Position numbers and translations under genes: made by a program. 45,364 bases of DNA from Gnomoniopsis sp. IMI 355080 (lineage: Eukaryota > Ascomycota > Sordariomycetes > Diaporthales > Gnomoniaceae): contig JAPEVC010000270.1 of the NCBI GenBank assembly GCA_027946555.1, positions 1-45,364 of the forward strand. The letters run 5' to 3'. The notes under the pieces are model-generated. The model worked only from the letters and a program-made list of their open reading frames with translations. It was not told the origin of the DNA and did not search any database. Every line of letters starts with the position of its first letter. Position 1 is the first letter of the stretch. Positions 11,546 to 23,100 of the stretch are shown piece by piece.

Positions 11546-12580
11546 TCATGCAATAAAAGGTCGAGTCCTCTCGTCACAGAACTCCCAAAACTCCTTCGCC
11601 CTTCCCGATCCACCGTCCTCTTCTGTCTTCGAAGCCTCGACGAGATCCTTTCTCAACTGTCGGTGAATGCGACCCCAAGGAATCACGTAGCAGCCCGTTT
11701 CCTCAACTGTGATGTCGTCCGAAAGTCCACAGTAAAGTTGTGTATAAGCGGCTAGCTTAGGCGTATGCAGGAGTGGCCAAGCTACGTATCGCATCCACGG
11801 AGTATGGCGAAAGAGATCGGTAGCGGCAGCACCTGGATTGAGAGCGACACTGATCACACCTGTTGACTGGGTGAATCGACGTGCAAATTCTGTTGCAAGA
11901 AACAGGTTCCCTGTCTTGGAAGTGTTGTAGTTTTGCGTTCTGTCCTTGGGTGGGTTGTCGAGCTCCGCCATGACGATGCCTTGCGGAGGCGCGGCCAGCT
12001 CAATCATCTGACTGGCGGTCCACACCACGCGCACTGAGTTCGAAACACCCCTTTTGTTGGTGGCTGCGGCCTCTTCGGACGCCGTGGACGCCAAGAGAGG
12101 TAGTAGCAGCTTCGTAAGGAGGAAGGGTCCCAGGCAGTTGGTCGCGAGCTGCAACTCGAACCCTTGCTTGGACGTGCTGCCCGCGGGAGGCTGCGAGACG
12201 CCCGCATTGTTGAACAAAACGTGGAGTTTGCTTTCCTTGGCCTTGAAAAATTCGACCGTATTACTGATGGAGGTGAGATCATCGAGCGCGAGGTAAAGGA
12301 ACTCGATAGAGCCCTTGCCCGTCGAGGCCGAGGCCGTAGTCGTTGAAGAAGGAGGAGGAGCAGAGGCCTTAATTGCTAACATGGCAGCAGCGACTCTGTT
12401 TGCTGAGCCGCGACCGGTGATGTACACGCGAGCGTTGGCCGCGTAGAGTATCTTGGCGAGCTCGAGTCCGATTCCGGTTGTCCCGCCGGTTATGAGGAAG
12501 ACCTTGCCATCTTGATTGGGGATGTTCGCCTCCGTGAAGCCCGGGTTGGGAGGGAAGAATTGTGAAAATTGTGCGCCCAT
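11546..12580 (-). CDS. short-chain dehydrogenase/reductase
   Basis: An intronless frame of 344 residues from the first ATG at 12580. The classical SDR signatures are present: the cofactor motif TGGTTGIG at residues 31-38, a basic TGRG turn after the second strand that favours NADP(H), NNAG in LFNNAGVSQPP, Ser in WTASQM and the active-site YNTSK. The N-terminus MGAQFSQFFPP resembles fungal retinol dehydrogenase/WWOX-like SDRs. A Ser/Thr/Pro-rich insertion (PPPSSTTTASASTGKG, about residue 78) lies between strands and is unusual. It is transcribed divergently from the P450 next door with 406 nt between start codons, so the two could be co-regulated. Substrate unknown. Confidence 0.9.
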   Translation of the reverse strand: MGAQFSQFFPPNPGFTEANIPNQDGKVFLITGGTTGIGLELAKILYAANARVYITGRGSANRVAAAMLAIKASAPPPSSTTTASASTGKGSIEFLYLALDDLTSISNTVEFFKAKESKLHVLFNNAGVSQPPAGSTSKQGFELQLATNCLGPFLLTKLLLPLLASTASEEAAATNKRGVSNSVRVVWTASQMIELAAPPQGIVMAELDNPPKDRTQNYNTSKTGNLFLATEFARRFTQSTGVISVALNPGAAATDLFRHTPWMRYVAWPLLHTPKLAAYTQLYCGLSDDITVEETGCYVIPWGRIHRQLRKDLVEASKTEEDGGSGRAKEFWEFCDERTRPFIA

Positions 12581-12986
12581 TGTTAGGTTGTGTAGCAACA
12601 CGTCATTTTATTTGTAGATGGCTGAGACCAGGGCAGGCGGGGGAAAATGAACCGGTAGTTTGCTCTCCTACTAAATTGATGTTGGTTGGCTGTAAAATGC
12701 GGCGCAGCAGGAGTCCTTTTGCGGTTCTGAGAGACTTCGGGAACTGTCTGGCTTGAAAGGAATCGGAGCGCTAGAGATTAGAGTGCACGGAGACCTGCAC
12801 ACCGTATCTGGGAAATAAGCTGACCAGTAATTCTTTCTAGCCGCCTGCCACTGGACTCGATCAGCATCAGTAGGCGCTTGGGAATGGGAATAGATCGCAA
12901 GGACAAGAAACCACGTCTTTCATTATTCTTTATCAAATTGCTGGTCGCAACTACGAGAGCCGCTTCATCAGCCAGTAGGCGAGGTC
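12581..12986. other. shared divergent promoter region (SDR / P450)
   Basis: This 406-nt region separates the start codons of the dehydrogenase (minus) and the P450 (plus). No clear TATA box or repeat was seen. ORFs here are short and unconvincing. Confidence 0.5.
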
Positions 12987-14778
12987 ATGGCTGCTGCCGC
13001 CGAGCTTCGCGATGTTGGTCAAACATCTCACAGAACCTCAAACATTCTACTTATCATTCTCATATCTTGGCTAGCTGTATGTTCCCTTCTTAGCTCCGTT
13101 ATTAAGAGTCCATAAAAATTGCAGAGACTAGCTAACTTAATACCCAGTTCTCCGTCGTGCGAGTGATTTACAACCTATACCTCCACCCTCTTTCAAATAT
13201 CCCCGGTCCATGTACTTGGTCTGCTTCCCGACTGCCATTCATATGGGCATTGATCAGAGGCACCATTGTTCAGTATGTTCTTCCTACAACCTACTTTCCC
13301 TCTTCCTCTCTCCTCGTTTCCTACCGTCTGCTTGATTCGATCTTCTAACGCGACGGCAGTGACATTGAGAGACTGCATCAGAAATACGGGCCTGTGTTGC
13401 GCATCGCACCAGACGAAGTCACATTCGCCAACGAGGAGGCATGGGATGATATTTTTCTAACCCGTTCCGATGGTCAGCAATTCCTCAAAGATTCAACCTG
13501 GTGGGGCGGGCAGCCTGGCCAGCCTCCTTCGATCCTGAGTGCCATTGATCCGGAGGATCACGGTCGCATCCGAAAGCTTTTGGCGCCAGCCTTCACCCCT
13601 CGTGCTCTAAGGTTCCAGGAACCTGTTATTGCCAAATATGTCGATCTTCTCACCCAGCGACTGCGAGACGTCACGAGGCCCAATGACGATGCCAAGGACC
13701 CCGAGGCAGAAGTAGATGTGACCACTTGGTTCCATTTCACCACATTCGAGATATTTGGCGATATAGGCTTTGGTGAATCCTTCGAATGCCTTCAAACATC
13801 AAAATATCATCCCTGGATCGCCCTGTTATTCAACAGCGTCAAAGCCGCGTCTTTCGTTGCTGCGGTGCGCTTCTACCCGGTCCTCCAGTACCTGCTGATG
13901 AAATGCATTCCCCAATCTCTCATAAATATGCAAAGGAAACACTATTTTCAGATAGTGGACAAGGTGGATCGTCGACTCAACTGGGAGCTTGAGCGGCCCG
14001 ATATCATGTCTCATGTCATCGATGAAAGGAAAGACGACCGCGGACTACCCATTGAAACTATCTACACCACCTTCATGGTTCTTACAACGGCTGGTAGTGA
14101 GACAACAGCCAGTGTTTTGAGCGGTACCGTCAATTATCTGGTAGCCAACCCAGATAAGCTGGAGGAACTTACTCGAGAAATACGGCAGACCTTCCAAAAC
14201 GACAATGATATCACACTCGAGGCACTCCGAGACCTCCGCTACCTCACTGCGGTCCTCAATGAGGGTTTGCGTCTTTGCCCACCGGTCCCATGGATGCTTC
14301 CAAGGCGCGTACCCGTTGGTGGATGTGTGGTTGGCGGTGTATTCCTCCCTGGCGGGGTAAGTTGACAGAGGCAATCCCATCAAGCTTGGAACTTCACCTA
14401 CTAATCTTTCGTGACTTCGGCCAGACTCGGGTATCCATTCAAGCCTATACACTAAACCGATCTTCACGTTACTTCTACAAGCCGACGGAGTTCGTGCCTG
14501 AACGTTGGCTTCCTGATACCACAGCGAACCCTGCGTCTCCATTCTTCCAAGATCGACGCCAGGCGATCCAGCCTTTCAGTGTCGGCCCAAGGAATTGTAT
14601 GGGCCAGTACCTCGCCTGGGCTGAGATGCGTCTGGTACTGGCTAAACTCGTTTGGAACTTTGAGCTAGCTTCAGTGTCGGAGAAACAAATCAAGTGGGAG
14701 GACTTGAGGACTTTCCTGCTTGTTGAAAAGAAGCCCATCGTAGTGAGGATTCGGCCAAGGAAAGACCACGCAGGATGA
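12987..14778 (+). CDS. cytochrome P450 monooxygenase
   Basis: Four exons, 12987-13076, 13148-13272, 13360-14356 and 14425-14778, give 521 residues. An N-terminal hydrophobic anchor (ILLIILISWLA) predicts ER attachment and is followed by a proline-rich hinge, LHPLSNIPGP. Helix I carries AGSETT (~316-321), the K-helix has E-G-L-R (~372), PERW follows, and the haem loop FSVGPRNCMG places the thiolate Cys at ~462. All key residues are present, so the enzyme should be active with a P450 reductase. The sequence resembles the large group of fungal secondary-metabolism P450s named after isotrichodermin C-15 hydroxylase. The substrate cannot be read from sequence. Donors GTATGT, GTATGT and GTAAGT all keep phase. 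Confidence 0.92.
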
Positions 14779-14856
14779 GCGATACAATTTTGTGAGCTCG
14801 TAGGACGTGGAGTGCAAATTGGTCTGGCATATAGCACTTGAGCGAGAAATGCTAAC

Positions 14857-14866
14857 TACCTAGGTA
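14857..14866. repeat. TACCTAGGTA palindrome
   Basis: An exact copy of the decamer, followed 8 nt later by GGTAGGTAG. It is about 80 nt downstream of the P450 stop codon. Confidence 0.85.
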
Positions 14867-14987
14867 CTTGGGTAGGTAGTATTAAACAACGGGTGTTGGG
14901 TAGGTCGTCAACTTAACATGGATTGGCCTAGTTCGAAGTAATCACATATATATGCCTAAAAATAAATGGCGATAACATGTTGGGACA

Positions 14988-15010
14988 GGCCGTTATCCTT
15001 GATAACGGCC
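14988..15010. promoter_or_regulatory. perfect GATA-type inverted repeat
   Basis: Two exact 10-nt arms, GGCCGTTATC and GATAACGGCC, are separated by CTT. A third GATAAC occurs at 14970. The arms contain the GATAA core bound by fungal GATA factors (AreA/NIT2, light and iron regulators), which often use paired sites. It ends 26 nt before the TATA box of the kinase-like gene. The fold could instead be an RNA hairpin, but it lies upstream of the TATA box. Confidence 0.55.
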
Positions 15011-15035
15011 ACTTATTATACCCAAGTGCCTCAGA

Positions 15036-15041
15036 TATAAA
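15036..15041 (+). promoter_or_regulatory. TATA box
   Basis: TATAAA lies 71 nt upstream of the ATG at 15112, with a pyrimidine-rich leader between them (CACTCGTCATCTATCTC). Confidence 0.55.
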
Positions 15042-15111
15042 GCTGTACATGCACTTGATCCAACTATCTATATCAACTCCTGCACTCGTCATCTATCTCT
15101 AGATTGTCTTG

Positions 15112-16395
15112 ATGTTCACCAGAAACCTCACAAACATGGTGTTATATTTCAAATTATCTGGCTTGAAACTTTCAATGGGGGGACTACCCCGCATGGCACT
15201 CCGCCGCAATACCGCGTCCTTTCCATGCCGTCGCGTACTTAGCACGCATTCTGGACAAGAACTGAAAATGCCTGGGCTGTACAGCTATTTAAACTCCCAT
15301 CCAGACGAACGAAAACCACCCATTCCCTATGCCATCGGGTCTCAACATACGGCCATCGCTTACGATCCTCCCAAAGAACTGTTAAAGAATTTCTACGACT
15401 GGTACAGACCAGCAGTTGACCAAGTTGAAGATGACCTCCGGAATCTGCCTCCAGTGGAAGCATGTCTGCGACATTTGCCGGCAGAGGGCAGGCGAGGTAC
15501 CTCGTCCGTGCAAATCCGAGTCCTTGAGCACATTCGGGTTACCGATAGGAGGAACTCCCAGGTCGTTAAGGTCCAAGCATCAGTGGTGGGCAGCAGTGGT
15601 ATGTCAAGCTCAGACTCAAAATATCGACGCACGCATGGTGGTCACTCCTCGATGGCAATGGCGCCAACTTGTCTCCCTCGCCCGACTGCGGTTGTTACAG
15701 CCAAATTGTACGATCCGCTATATGTTGACTTCGACGATTGCCACCCTGATCCATTCAACAACTGTGATGCGGCTTTTGCCCTGGAGACGGAGGCGTACCG
15801 TGATTACTTACGGCCGCTCTATGGGGTATGTGTCCCACACTTCTACGGGTCTTACACAATCGATATTCCGATTCCGGACGACACTCGACAATGTCAGTCA
15901 AGCCTTTCACCAGACCAGTTGAAAAAGTCTTCGTGCCGCACTCGCCCTGTTCGCGCCATACTGTACGAATATATTCCTGGTATTGCCCTGGACAAAGCCA
16001 TGGAGGATAACCTGTACAGCCAATCGCAGCGAAAAGAGATCATGCGAGCACTGGTGACTGCAGAGAGTAAAATGAGGCAACTTGACGTTTTGTTAGACGA
16101 AGACTTTTACCCCCGGAATGTCCTCGTCACTTCGGCCGAGGAAGGCCAACCAGCTGATATCCGCCTAATCGACTTTGGTGCGGCGGAGTGCGGATCACGG
16201 CAAAAGTGGGAAGCGCATGTGCCTACCACGGAGCCAGAGCCCCTGTCGCAGATTCAAAAACGGTGGTTTGACATAAATGTGGAATGGAAAGATCCATCGA
16301 ACCTTCGGCATCCATTTCTAGACCTGGTGGATTGGGAATGGGATGAGTGGCTCCGGCATGAGTATGCGTCTCCATCACAGCAGAGGAAGCCATGA
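15112..16395 (+). CDS. protein-kinase-fold (aminoglycoside phosphotransferase-like) protein
   Basis: A single exon of 427 residues. The C-terminal half shows a kinase-fold catalytic loop, DFYPRN (D331...N336), and a metal-binding IDFG (D354), matching the D-F-Y-P-R-N-V-L pattern of small fungal kinase-like proteins. A hinge-like segment ILYEYIPG precedes them. No canonical Gly-rich loop is evident. The ~50 N-terminal residues are basic and poor in acidic residues (ALRRNTASFPCRRVLSTHS), as in mitochondrial targeting peptides; a second Met in KMPGLYSYL (15271) could be a start without it. The target could be a small molecule or a protein. Neighbouring P450 and SDR genes suggest, but do not show, a metabolic role. 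Confidence 0.7.
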   Translation: MFTRNLTNMVLYFKLSGLKLSMGGLPRMALRRNTASFPCRRVLSTHSGQELKMPGLYSYLNSHPDERKPPIPYAIGSQHTAIAYDPPKELLKNFYDWYRPAVDQVEDDLRNLPPVEACLRHLPAEGRRGTSSVQIRVLEHIRVTDRRNSQVVKVQASVVGSSGMSSSDSKYRRTHGGHSSMAMAPTCLPRPTAVVTAKLYDPLYVDFDDCHPDPFNNCDAAFALETEAYRDYLRPLYGVCVPHFYGSYTIDIPIPDDTRQCQSSLSPDQLKKSSCRTRPVRAILYEYIPGIALDKAMEDNLYSQSQRKEIMRALVTAESKMRQLDVLLDEDFYPRNVLVTSAEEGQPADIRLIDFGAAECGSRQKWEAHVPTTEPEPLSQIQKRWFDINVEWKDPSNLRHPFLDLVDWEWDEWLRHEYASPSQQRKP

Positions 16396-17134
16396 CCGAG
16401 GATCGAATGCCGAGTCTTCGTCGATTCAAGCCCAGAAAGACAGCGGTCCAGCCGATCTTGCAAGCCGGAAATAATGATCTCTGCGCCGTGCCACACATCT
16501 GGTTTCCTTTCACGCACGCTTTTATGCTTTCATTGGCTCAGTCCAGCTGATGACGTTTCAGCGTTAAGTGATGTATAAACCCTTGCGATTTATTCACAAT
16601 ACACAATATGACTAATTGGGACTGCTTTGTATTGGAGACTGTGTGGGCTATTGCTACTTGGGTAGAATTAAATGTCTACTAATAAGTGTCATCTTTGCTC
16701 CTTGAGGTTACCTACCTAGGTACCTACCTAGGTAGAGGGTATTTTGACAGCCAGCACTCCAAGGGACGCAGCCTCGATTCAAGGTCAGCATATGTATTAT
16801 ATTATGTATAAATTATGCAGTGTCACTGCCGTTTGCTTATCACATGGTGGTCATTGGCTATGAATACCTACGTGACAAATGCGAAGAGATTGCCAGCGCA
16901 CTGCTTACGCGGGAACGCACGCTGCCCAGGTGCCCGCGCTCTGAGGCATTTCCCTGAGCAGCCCGTGCCTCAACTTGTTCTTCCCTCGTTTCATCCAAGA
17001 GTCAAATGCCATAATGAAGTCTGTCTGTTTGTACAAGTTATCGTCATACAGATAGTGCACCGGACGAAGGCTGCCTTGTCTTGATCACAACCATCTCCCT
17101 GACGGTCTACCCCTGAACAGCCTGAAGCTTTGCC
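16396..17134 (+). other. intergenic upstream of the ATPase-HET gene
   Basis: AT-rich stretch holding the kinase-like gene's 3' region and the promoter of the next gene. A composite TACCTAGGTA array is at 16709 and a TATATTATGTATAAATTATG-like tract near 16795. No convincing ORF. Confidence 0.5.
16709..16735. repeat. composite TACCTAGGTA array
   Basis: Two overlapping palindromic units of the form TACCTACCTAGG are repeated head to tail, making a 27-nt element about 400 nt upstream of the ATPase-HET start codon. It is the most elaborate copy in the window. Confidence 0.85.
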
Positions 17135-20100
17135 ATGGCTTCGCAGGATGAGACGACTGCGGCAAAACTCCTCATCGAGAGGATCAGGTTTGACCACACT
17201 CCTCAAGGTCATTCCACGCTTTCCTCGATCATACGAGACGCACTCGAGATGTATGCCAGCTTCAGCCTTCCATTCCCACATCAGGTCTCTGTTCAATGTT
17301 GATAACCTTGAAACTCTGACAGACTCTCAACTGAGCTATATGATACCTCGAGTCATTTCCTCCTGGAATTCTTGCAGAACGCAGATGACAATACATACAG
17401 CCCAAGCGTGGTCCCTCGCGTGCAATTCGCTTACACCGCGTCGACTCTCAGAGTTGACTGCAATGAGGTTGGATTCACAGCGAGTAATGTAGAGGCCATC
17501 TGCAGTATCCGTCGCAGCACAAAGGCCGGCCAAGATCATGCTGGTAGAACCGGAGAGAAGGGCATCGGGTTCAAGAGTGTCTTCAAAATCGCAGACGTGG
17601 TCTGGCTTTCGTCTCGGCAATTCACCTTCAAGTTCGACAAGAAGCTGGAGTTTGGTATGATCGCCCCAGTCTGGGCCGAGTTCCCACAGCCGGCTTTACA
17701 GGAACACACCTCTTTTCTTCTCCAGCTTGACCATAGCTGCGACGAGAATATGATCGTCGAAAGTCTCCGCAATTTCAATCCCACCCACTTGCTTTTCCTC
17801 AGGCGGATAAGACATGTGTCGCTGGTTGTCGCTACCGACAGTCAGCAGCAGACCATCGAATTTCGTCGGCGAGATGTCATCGATGAAAGTGGATCCATGA
17901 CCATTATCGAGCGCAACGAACGGTATTACAAGTACATCACCGTCAGCCACCGTACAGAACAGCTGCCGAAGGAACCTAAGAGGCCCAACACAGCGGCCTC
18001 GGAATTAGTGCTTGCATTCCCTGTATTTGAGGCCAAGGAAGCTGCATCACCTTGGAAGGCGCAGGACGTACACGCGGTTCTCCCAATCGGCAATTATGGC
18101 CTAAAGGTAGGTCTCTGACAATCAACTCAAGTTTCCGAACCCTGTGGATACATGCTGACCAAGTATCACTCGGAAGTTCATATTGCAAGGGGATTTTCTG
18201 CTCACAGCCAATAGACGGCACATCGACGATTCTTCACCTTGGAACCAGGCTCTCCGAAACGCAATAGTGGATGCTTTCACCTCCAGTGTTGAACGTCTCA
18301 AGTGCGGCTCCATGAAGTTTTTGTGGCCTGGTTTCATCCCATCGCAGGATGCACACCCTTTCTTTCGGTCCACACGTCAGGATGTCATCGCGAGTTTGTT
18401 GGACCGGCCAGTTCTTGAATCGTTAGCTGGTCATTTGGCTGCGCCCTCCCAACTTGCATATGTCGATGAAAGATTCACTGACAATGGCGAGCCCCTCACC
18501 TTATTCCATCGTACTAAGAACCTTTACCTGTCTCGGAAATATCCTGACAGCGTTCTTGAATCTCTCTGCGGCCTCGGTGTTGCAAGATTGTCAGATGAAG
18601 CCTTTGTCGAGCATCTCAAGCAGATGATCCAGGAGGACGAGGGACAATTTCGGGCAAAGTCCTTGGAGTGGCACTCCAAACTGGCCGGAGCACTAATCCC
18701 CCTGACCAGCAACGAGAAGATAAAGGAAGTCATTCTCACGCTACCCATGATCCCTATCGTCAACGGAACTTGGGTTGCTGCCGTTTCCAAGCCTTACATA
18801 TTTCTAGAGGCTCTGGGTTTGGGCGATTTGCGAATCTCGAAGTCTCTCCGCATCATCCATCCTGTAGCCATTACCGACGCAAGTCGCGTGCACCTTTGGA
18901 CCAGTCTCGGCATCCAGCACATCGACAGACAGGAGATATGCCAGTTCATTGTCAAAGCCCACGAACAACCTCTGCTGGCGCCTCATAAATCGTGGACCAG
19001 ATCGCATCTGATAGCACACGCCAGATTCCTCCACCAATCTAAATGGAGGCCTTCCAAGCCTGTGGATCTTTGGATGGAGGATTCTAAGGAAAGAAGATGT
19101 CGTAGCTCACAATTGTACTCTTTTGAAGGTCTGCACTACGACGAGCGAACTTCAAGAGTCATCGAGAAGCTACGAGAGACATTCCCAACAGTTCATGAGG
19201 ATTATTTCGCTGCAATAAAGCCTGCTACAGATCTGCAGGTACAGACGGGAAGGGCAAATGATCTCGGCTTTCACGATCCGGTTGACTCTGATGATGAGTC
19301 TATAAGTGTTGATCCAAACTTTTATAGGTCAGCTTCACCATCAGAGTCAAAGGCAACAGAAGAGTCCCAGCAGGGTTCTGGAAGAACCTCGGCACAGAGC
19401 TCTGGGTCGGGACCAGTGATCAGGTTGGGGTCACGGTCTAAATCGGCCTGTGAATCCAGATCGGCTTCCAGATCCAGATCCTTTTCCAGATCCAGGTCGT
19501 TTTCAAGATCCAGGTCGGCGTCAAGGTCCAGCCAGGATTCGATGTTACGGAGGAACAAATATATTTACAAGCCCTCTGAAGAGATCCGACCCCTCTTAAC
19601 GCCGTATGCTGGGAAAAGACTTGGTGAGTTCACATCATGGCTTCAAAGTAGATCGGACTGGGAGAAGCTGTTGGTATCGGGTGCGACAAGATCGATTCAA
19701 GAGACAGGGTGCCACGACTTCGAGGATTGGCCATCCTACTTGTCTGAAGTCTTCCAAGTGGCCAATCTACCACGACTTGCGACGACAGTGTCTGATTACA
19801 GCCCGTTTGGTCCAGGAGGCGAAAACATTACGTATGCACTGTCTCGGGAATTCAAACACCTGTTTGCGCAGTGCGATGTGGCCGATGTGCTGCATGTGTT
19901 GGTGTCGAATTGGCAGCATTACTCGAAATTAATCGACAAGAGTAGCGAACTTGAGATAGATGATGAAATTGGGATCGACGAGCTTCGAAAGTCCTTATGG
20001 TCCAGGGTTGGAGAGACCGACGGTGTGCGATCGACTGAGCTGGATATGAATCTTGCCAAGGAGATGCTATTGGACAATATTGGAGACGTGCTGGTCCAAA

Positions 20101-23100
20101 CTAACCTTGGAAGGACTCATCTGAGGGACCTGGTCTTGCCAGATGTAGATGCTCTTTTCCAAGACGACACGCAGATCCTTCTTCCAGTGCTCAAGCTCTG
20201 GAAGTGTCGTCCGGAGGAAAAGGTGAGGCTAGAAGTCTTCGGTGTGAGTGTGGCACCTGATGCCACATTTTATATCAAATGCCTCCGCAGTCTACATCGA
20301 CTGCAAACTACACCATCTCCTGGTTCTGTGGTTCGAATTTACGAGGAAATTCAATCTCAGTACGACGGCAGTGCCCAGTCTTTCATACGGTTCGTCAAAC
20401 ACCTTCAATCTAAACTGAGGTCGGAAGACTTATACATATGTTATGCAGCAACACTATGGATGAAGAACGGCTGTTGTACCTGTCAAGAGGTCCTGGCTTT
20501 CAACGCCAACACTCGTGGATGGGAATCCACGAATCTGTTGAAAAAGGGTTCGATCCCATTATAGAGTACCCGACATGCAAGCATCTATTTCTATCCTTGT
20601 GCAGCCCAGAGGTGCTACAGGTTGACGCACTGATCAAGCATGCAAGTTCATTTCGAGCTTCACAGCCAATGAAAGATATTTTTGGGGTTCTGGAAACACT
20701 CAGTCAGCGCCTGGACCATGTAGATACCATGCAGGCCGCATCAATTGTTAAGCCCTTGAGGACGAAGAAGATTTTCCCTATATCGGACAATGAGACGTCC
20801 ATGAGCGCCAACACTCTCGATCGGCTGCTCTCCGGAATCGATCAGATTTGGTATATTGCTGATACCTCTGCGCTGTGCGCCAGCTTTGTCGGGCGAGTAC
20901 CCTTGCTCGCCCTCCAGCCCATACGCATTCGATCGTTGGCAAGTCTACTGACAGCCCTGAAACTCAACTCCAGAAAGTTATCCATGGCGACGATAAAGAG
21001 AAGCGCCCCACGAGGCAAGCGAAGATTTCAGGCCGAACTCACGGAATTCCTGCGAAGTCGGTGGAGTTTTGTTGCTGCGTAAAGAAGCCTTCCGTTACTC
21101 AGCCCTATCGTGTCTCGACTGTCAGATGCTGATTATTGAACTCGAACTAGTCTTGTCCCAGAAAATCATCCAAGCGGCCGATATAGAATCTTTTCGCAAT
21201 TCCAAAGCCTCTCTGTATTTGTGTCGACAGAGGTCATTTCCAGCTACAAGCTAGAGAGAGCTCAAGCAGGGGAGCTTTTAGTCCAGGGGCCTCTTGAGCA
21301 AGCCGTCCTCAGATTGGAAGGAGATTCGATCTGTGTCTTCCTTGCTGAAGATGCATTAGATTCCATCCAAATTTCATTGCAATGGGTCGAGGAATTGGCG
21401 CGACATTGCGAAATAGTCGACCCAACGTCTCGGCGTTTGCTCTTTGCCGCGCTTACGGACAGTGATTCGCACAGGGTGTACAAACAATTCAGAAACCACG
21501 GGCACGAAATTGTAGGGTTTACGCCGAGTTCAGGTAAGTGCAAACCCACGGGCCACGAGACTTGTAGATGACTAGAACGATATGGGATGACCTGACGCGA
21601 CCATTGCTTTAGGCACAACTGGCATGAAATACTTCTCAAAATCGGGAACCCTATTGCCAATTCCATCAGCCTTCAATCATATCGGCCGTTTGATGGGTAG
21701 TTCTCAGAAGCCTCTGGATACTTCTCATCAAATTATCCAGTCAATGGCAGATCAAGGAAGTCAAAGTCGGTTTCGCTGGATACCCTTAATGGATGTGGTT
21801 CGGAGCTCTCGGCAAGAATCGACAGGAGAGTTTGGGGAGCCAGAATGGCCTCTTGAAAAAACAGGATTCCTCAGAGACACGATCTCGTCAACCCCCCCGC
21901 TTTCAGCTTTTTCACTCTACACCACCAGGCTGGACCCTTATGAGCACCACAGGTATATTGGCGAATGCATGGTAAGCCGAACGAAGCCCAAGTCTGGAGC
22001 AATCATCGAACGCTGGTTGAGGAAATACTCATTCACACCTTAGGTATCCGAATATTTTCAAAGCTGTTTCGGCAGCCTCTATGACCCTGTGCTACACTGG
22101 ACCAGCGGATTACGCTTGCGATCAGGACTCCCAGAATTCAACGAGCCAAGTCCTGGTTATTTGGGAAATGCCGATCCTGTAGCTTTTACGATCCAAGGTA
22201 AGGATATCTCCCGGGCCTCATGGAAATTGCTACTTGAAGCATGCCCCCTAAGGCGATGTGAGCTGCGGGCCAACCCAGATGCAAGATACCATTTTATGGT
22301 GGCCATGACAGCAGGGGGAGAAGAGGACAAATTCGCATTCAGGGAAGAGGATACATGGGTAGTACGTCTCGCTTGTTCTTTGACCCTTTTCTACCGGATA
22401 GGGTGGTATGCATTCGGTAGTCTCGCTCAGTGTTCCTGACCATTTCCCGTCGCGTCCCGACCAGGTTTGGTTGTTTTAGCACCAAGTCTATCTGGACGGT
22501 CATGCCGCAGGCCACCTGAGCAGACCACAGACTAACCTGGAGCAATGCAGTCGCTTCACCTTCAATCGCATTACGATGCCAGCAAAAACATCGTCGTGCT
22601 TGTCAGAATTTATCACGCGTTTACCGATCCACACCTCGAATTCTTCATTGATCCTTGGCTCTACTATTCGGAAGATGACCTACAGACCGTCTGGAATCCC
22701 AGCAACATGATGAAATTCCTGTGGTACATCGATCAAGAACCTAGCTTTTTCGTCGCCAAAAATTCGCTCCTTCTTGTAGATCAACTAGGAATCGAATTAG
22801 GTGACGATTCCTCAGATCGAAGATTTGAGAGATACTACAAATCATCAACGAGACCGAAACACAAATGGCCTTCGCCAAGTCGTACCAGAGCTCGAAGTCG
22901 GCAATCATCGAGTACATCAGTGTCTAGCGAAACATCCGACGGACTCAGCGAGGCAACGACAACTAGACGTCCAGAGCTTATGAAGCTAGTACGCATGGAA
23001 GACAACACGTCCAAGTACAGGTACCAGGTGTTGGGAAGAATGGATATACGACTGTTCGTGCTCTTTCCGGGAGAGGTTTCTGCGCCACTGCGTGGGGTTG

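Larger units (their letters stand above)
14779..15111 (+). other. intergenic, promoter of the kinase-like gene
   Basis: It contains a TACCTAGGTA palindrome (14857), a GATA-type inverted repeat (14988) and a TATA box (15036). No ORF. Confidence 0.6.

Noticed and set aside
19322..19558. Antisense ORF of Asp-Leu repeats
   Set aside because: It is the mirror of the Ser-Arg codon repeat of the sense gene.
21060..21151. Apparent frameshift in the ATPase-HET gene: the frame stops at 21080 and coding resumes in other frames
   Set aside because: A single 72-nt intron (21079-21150, GTAAAG donor, TAG acceptor) joins the two good frames in phase, so no mutation needs to be assumed.
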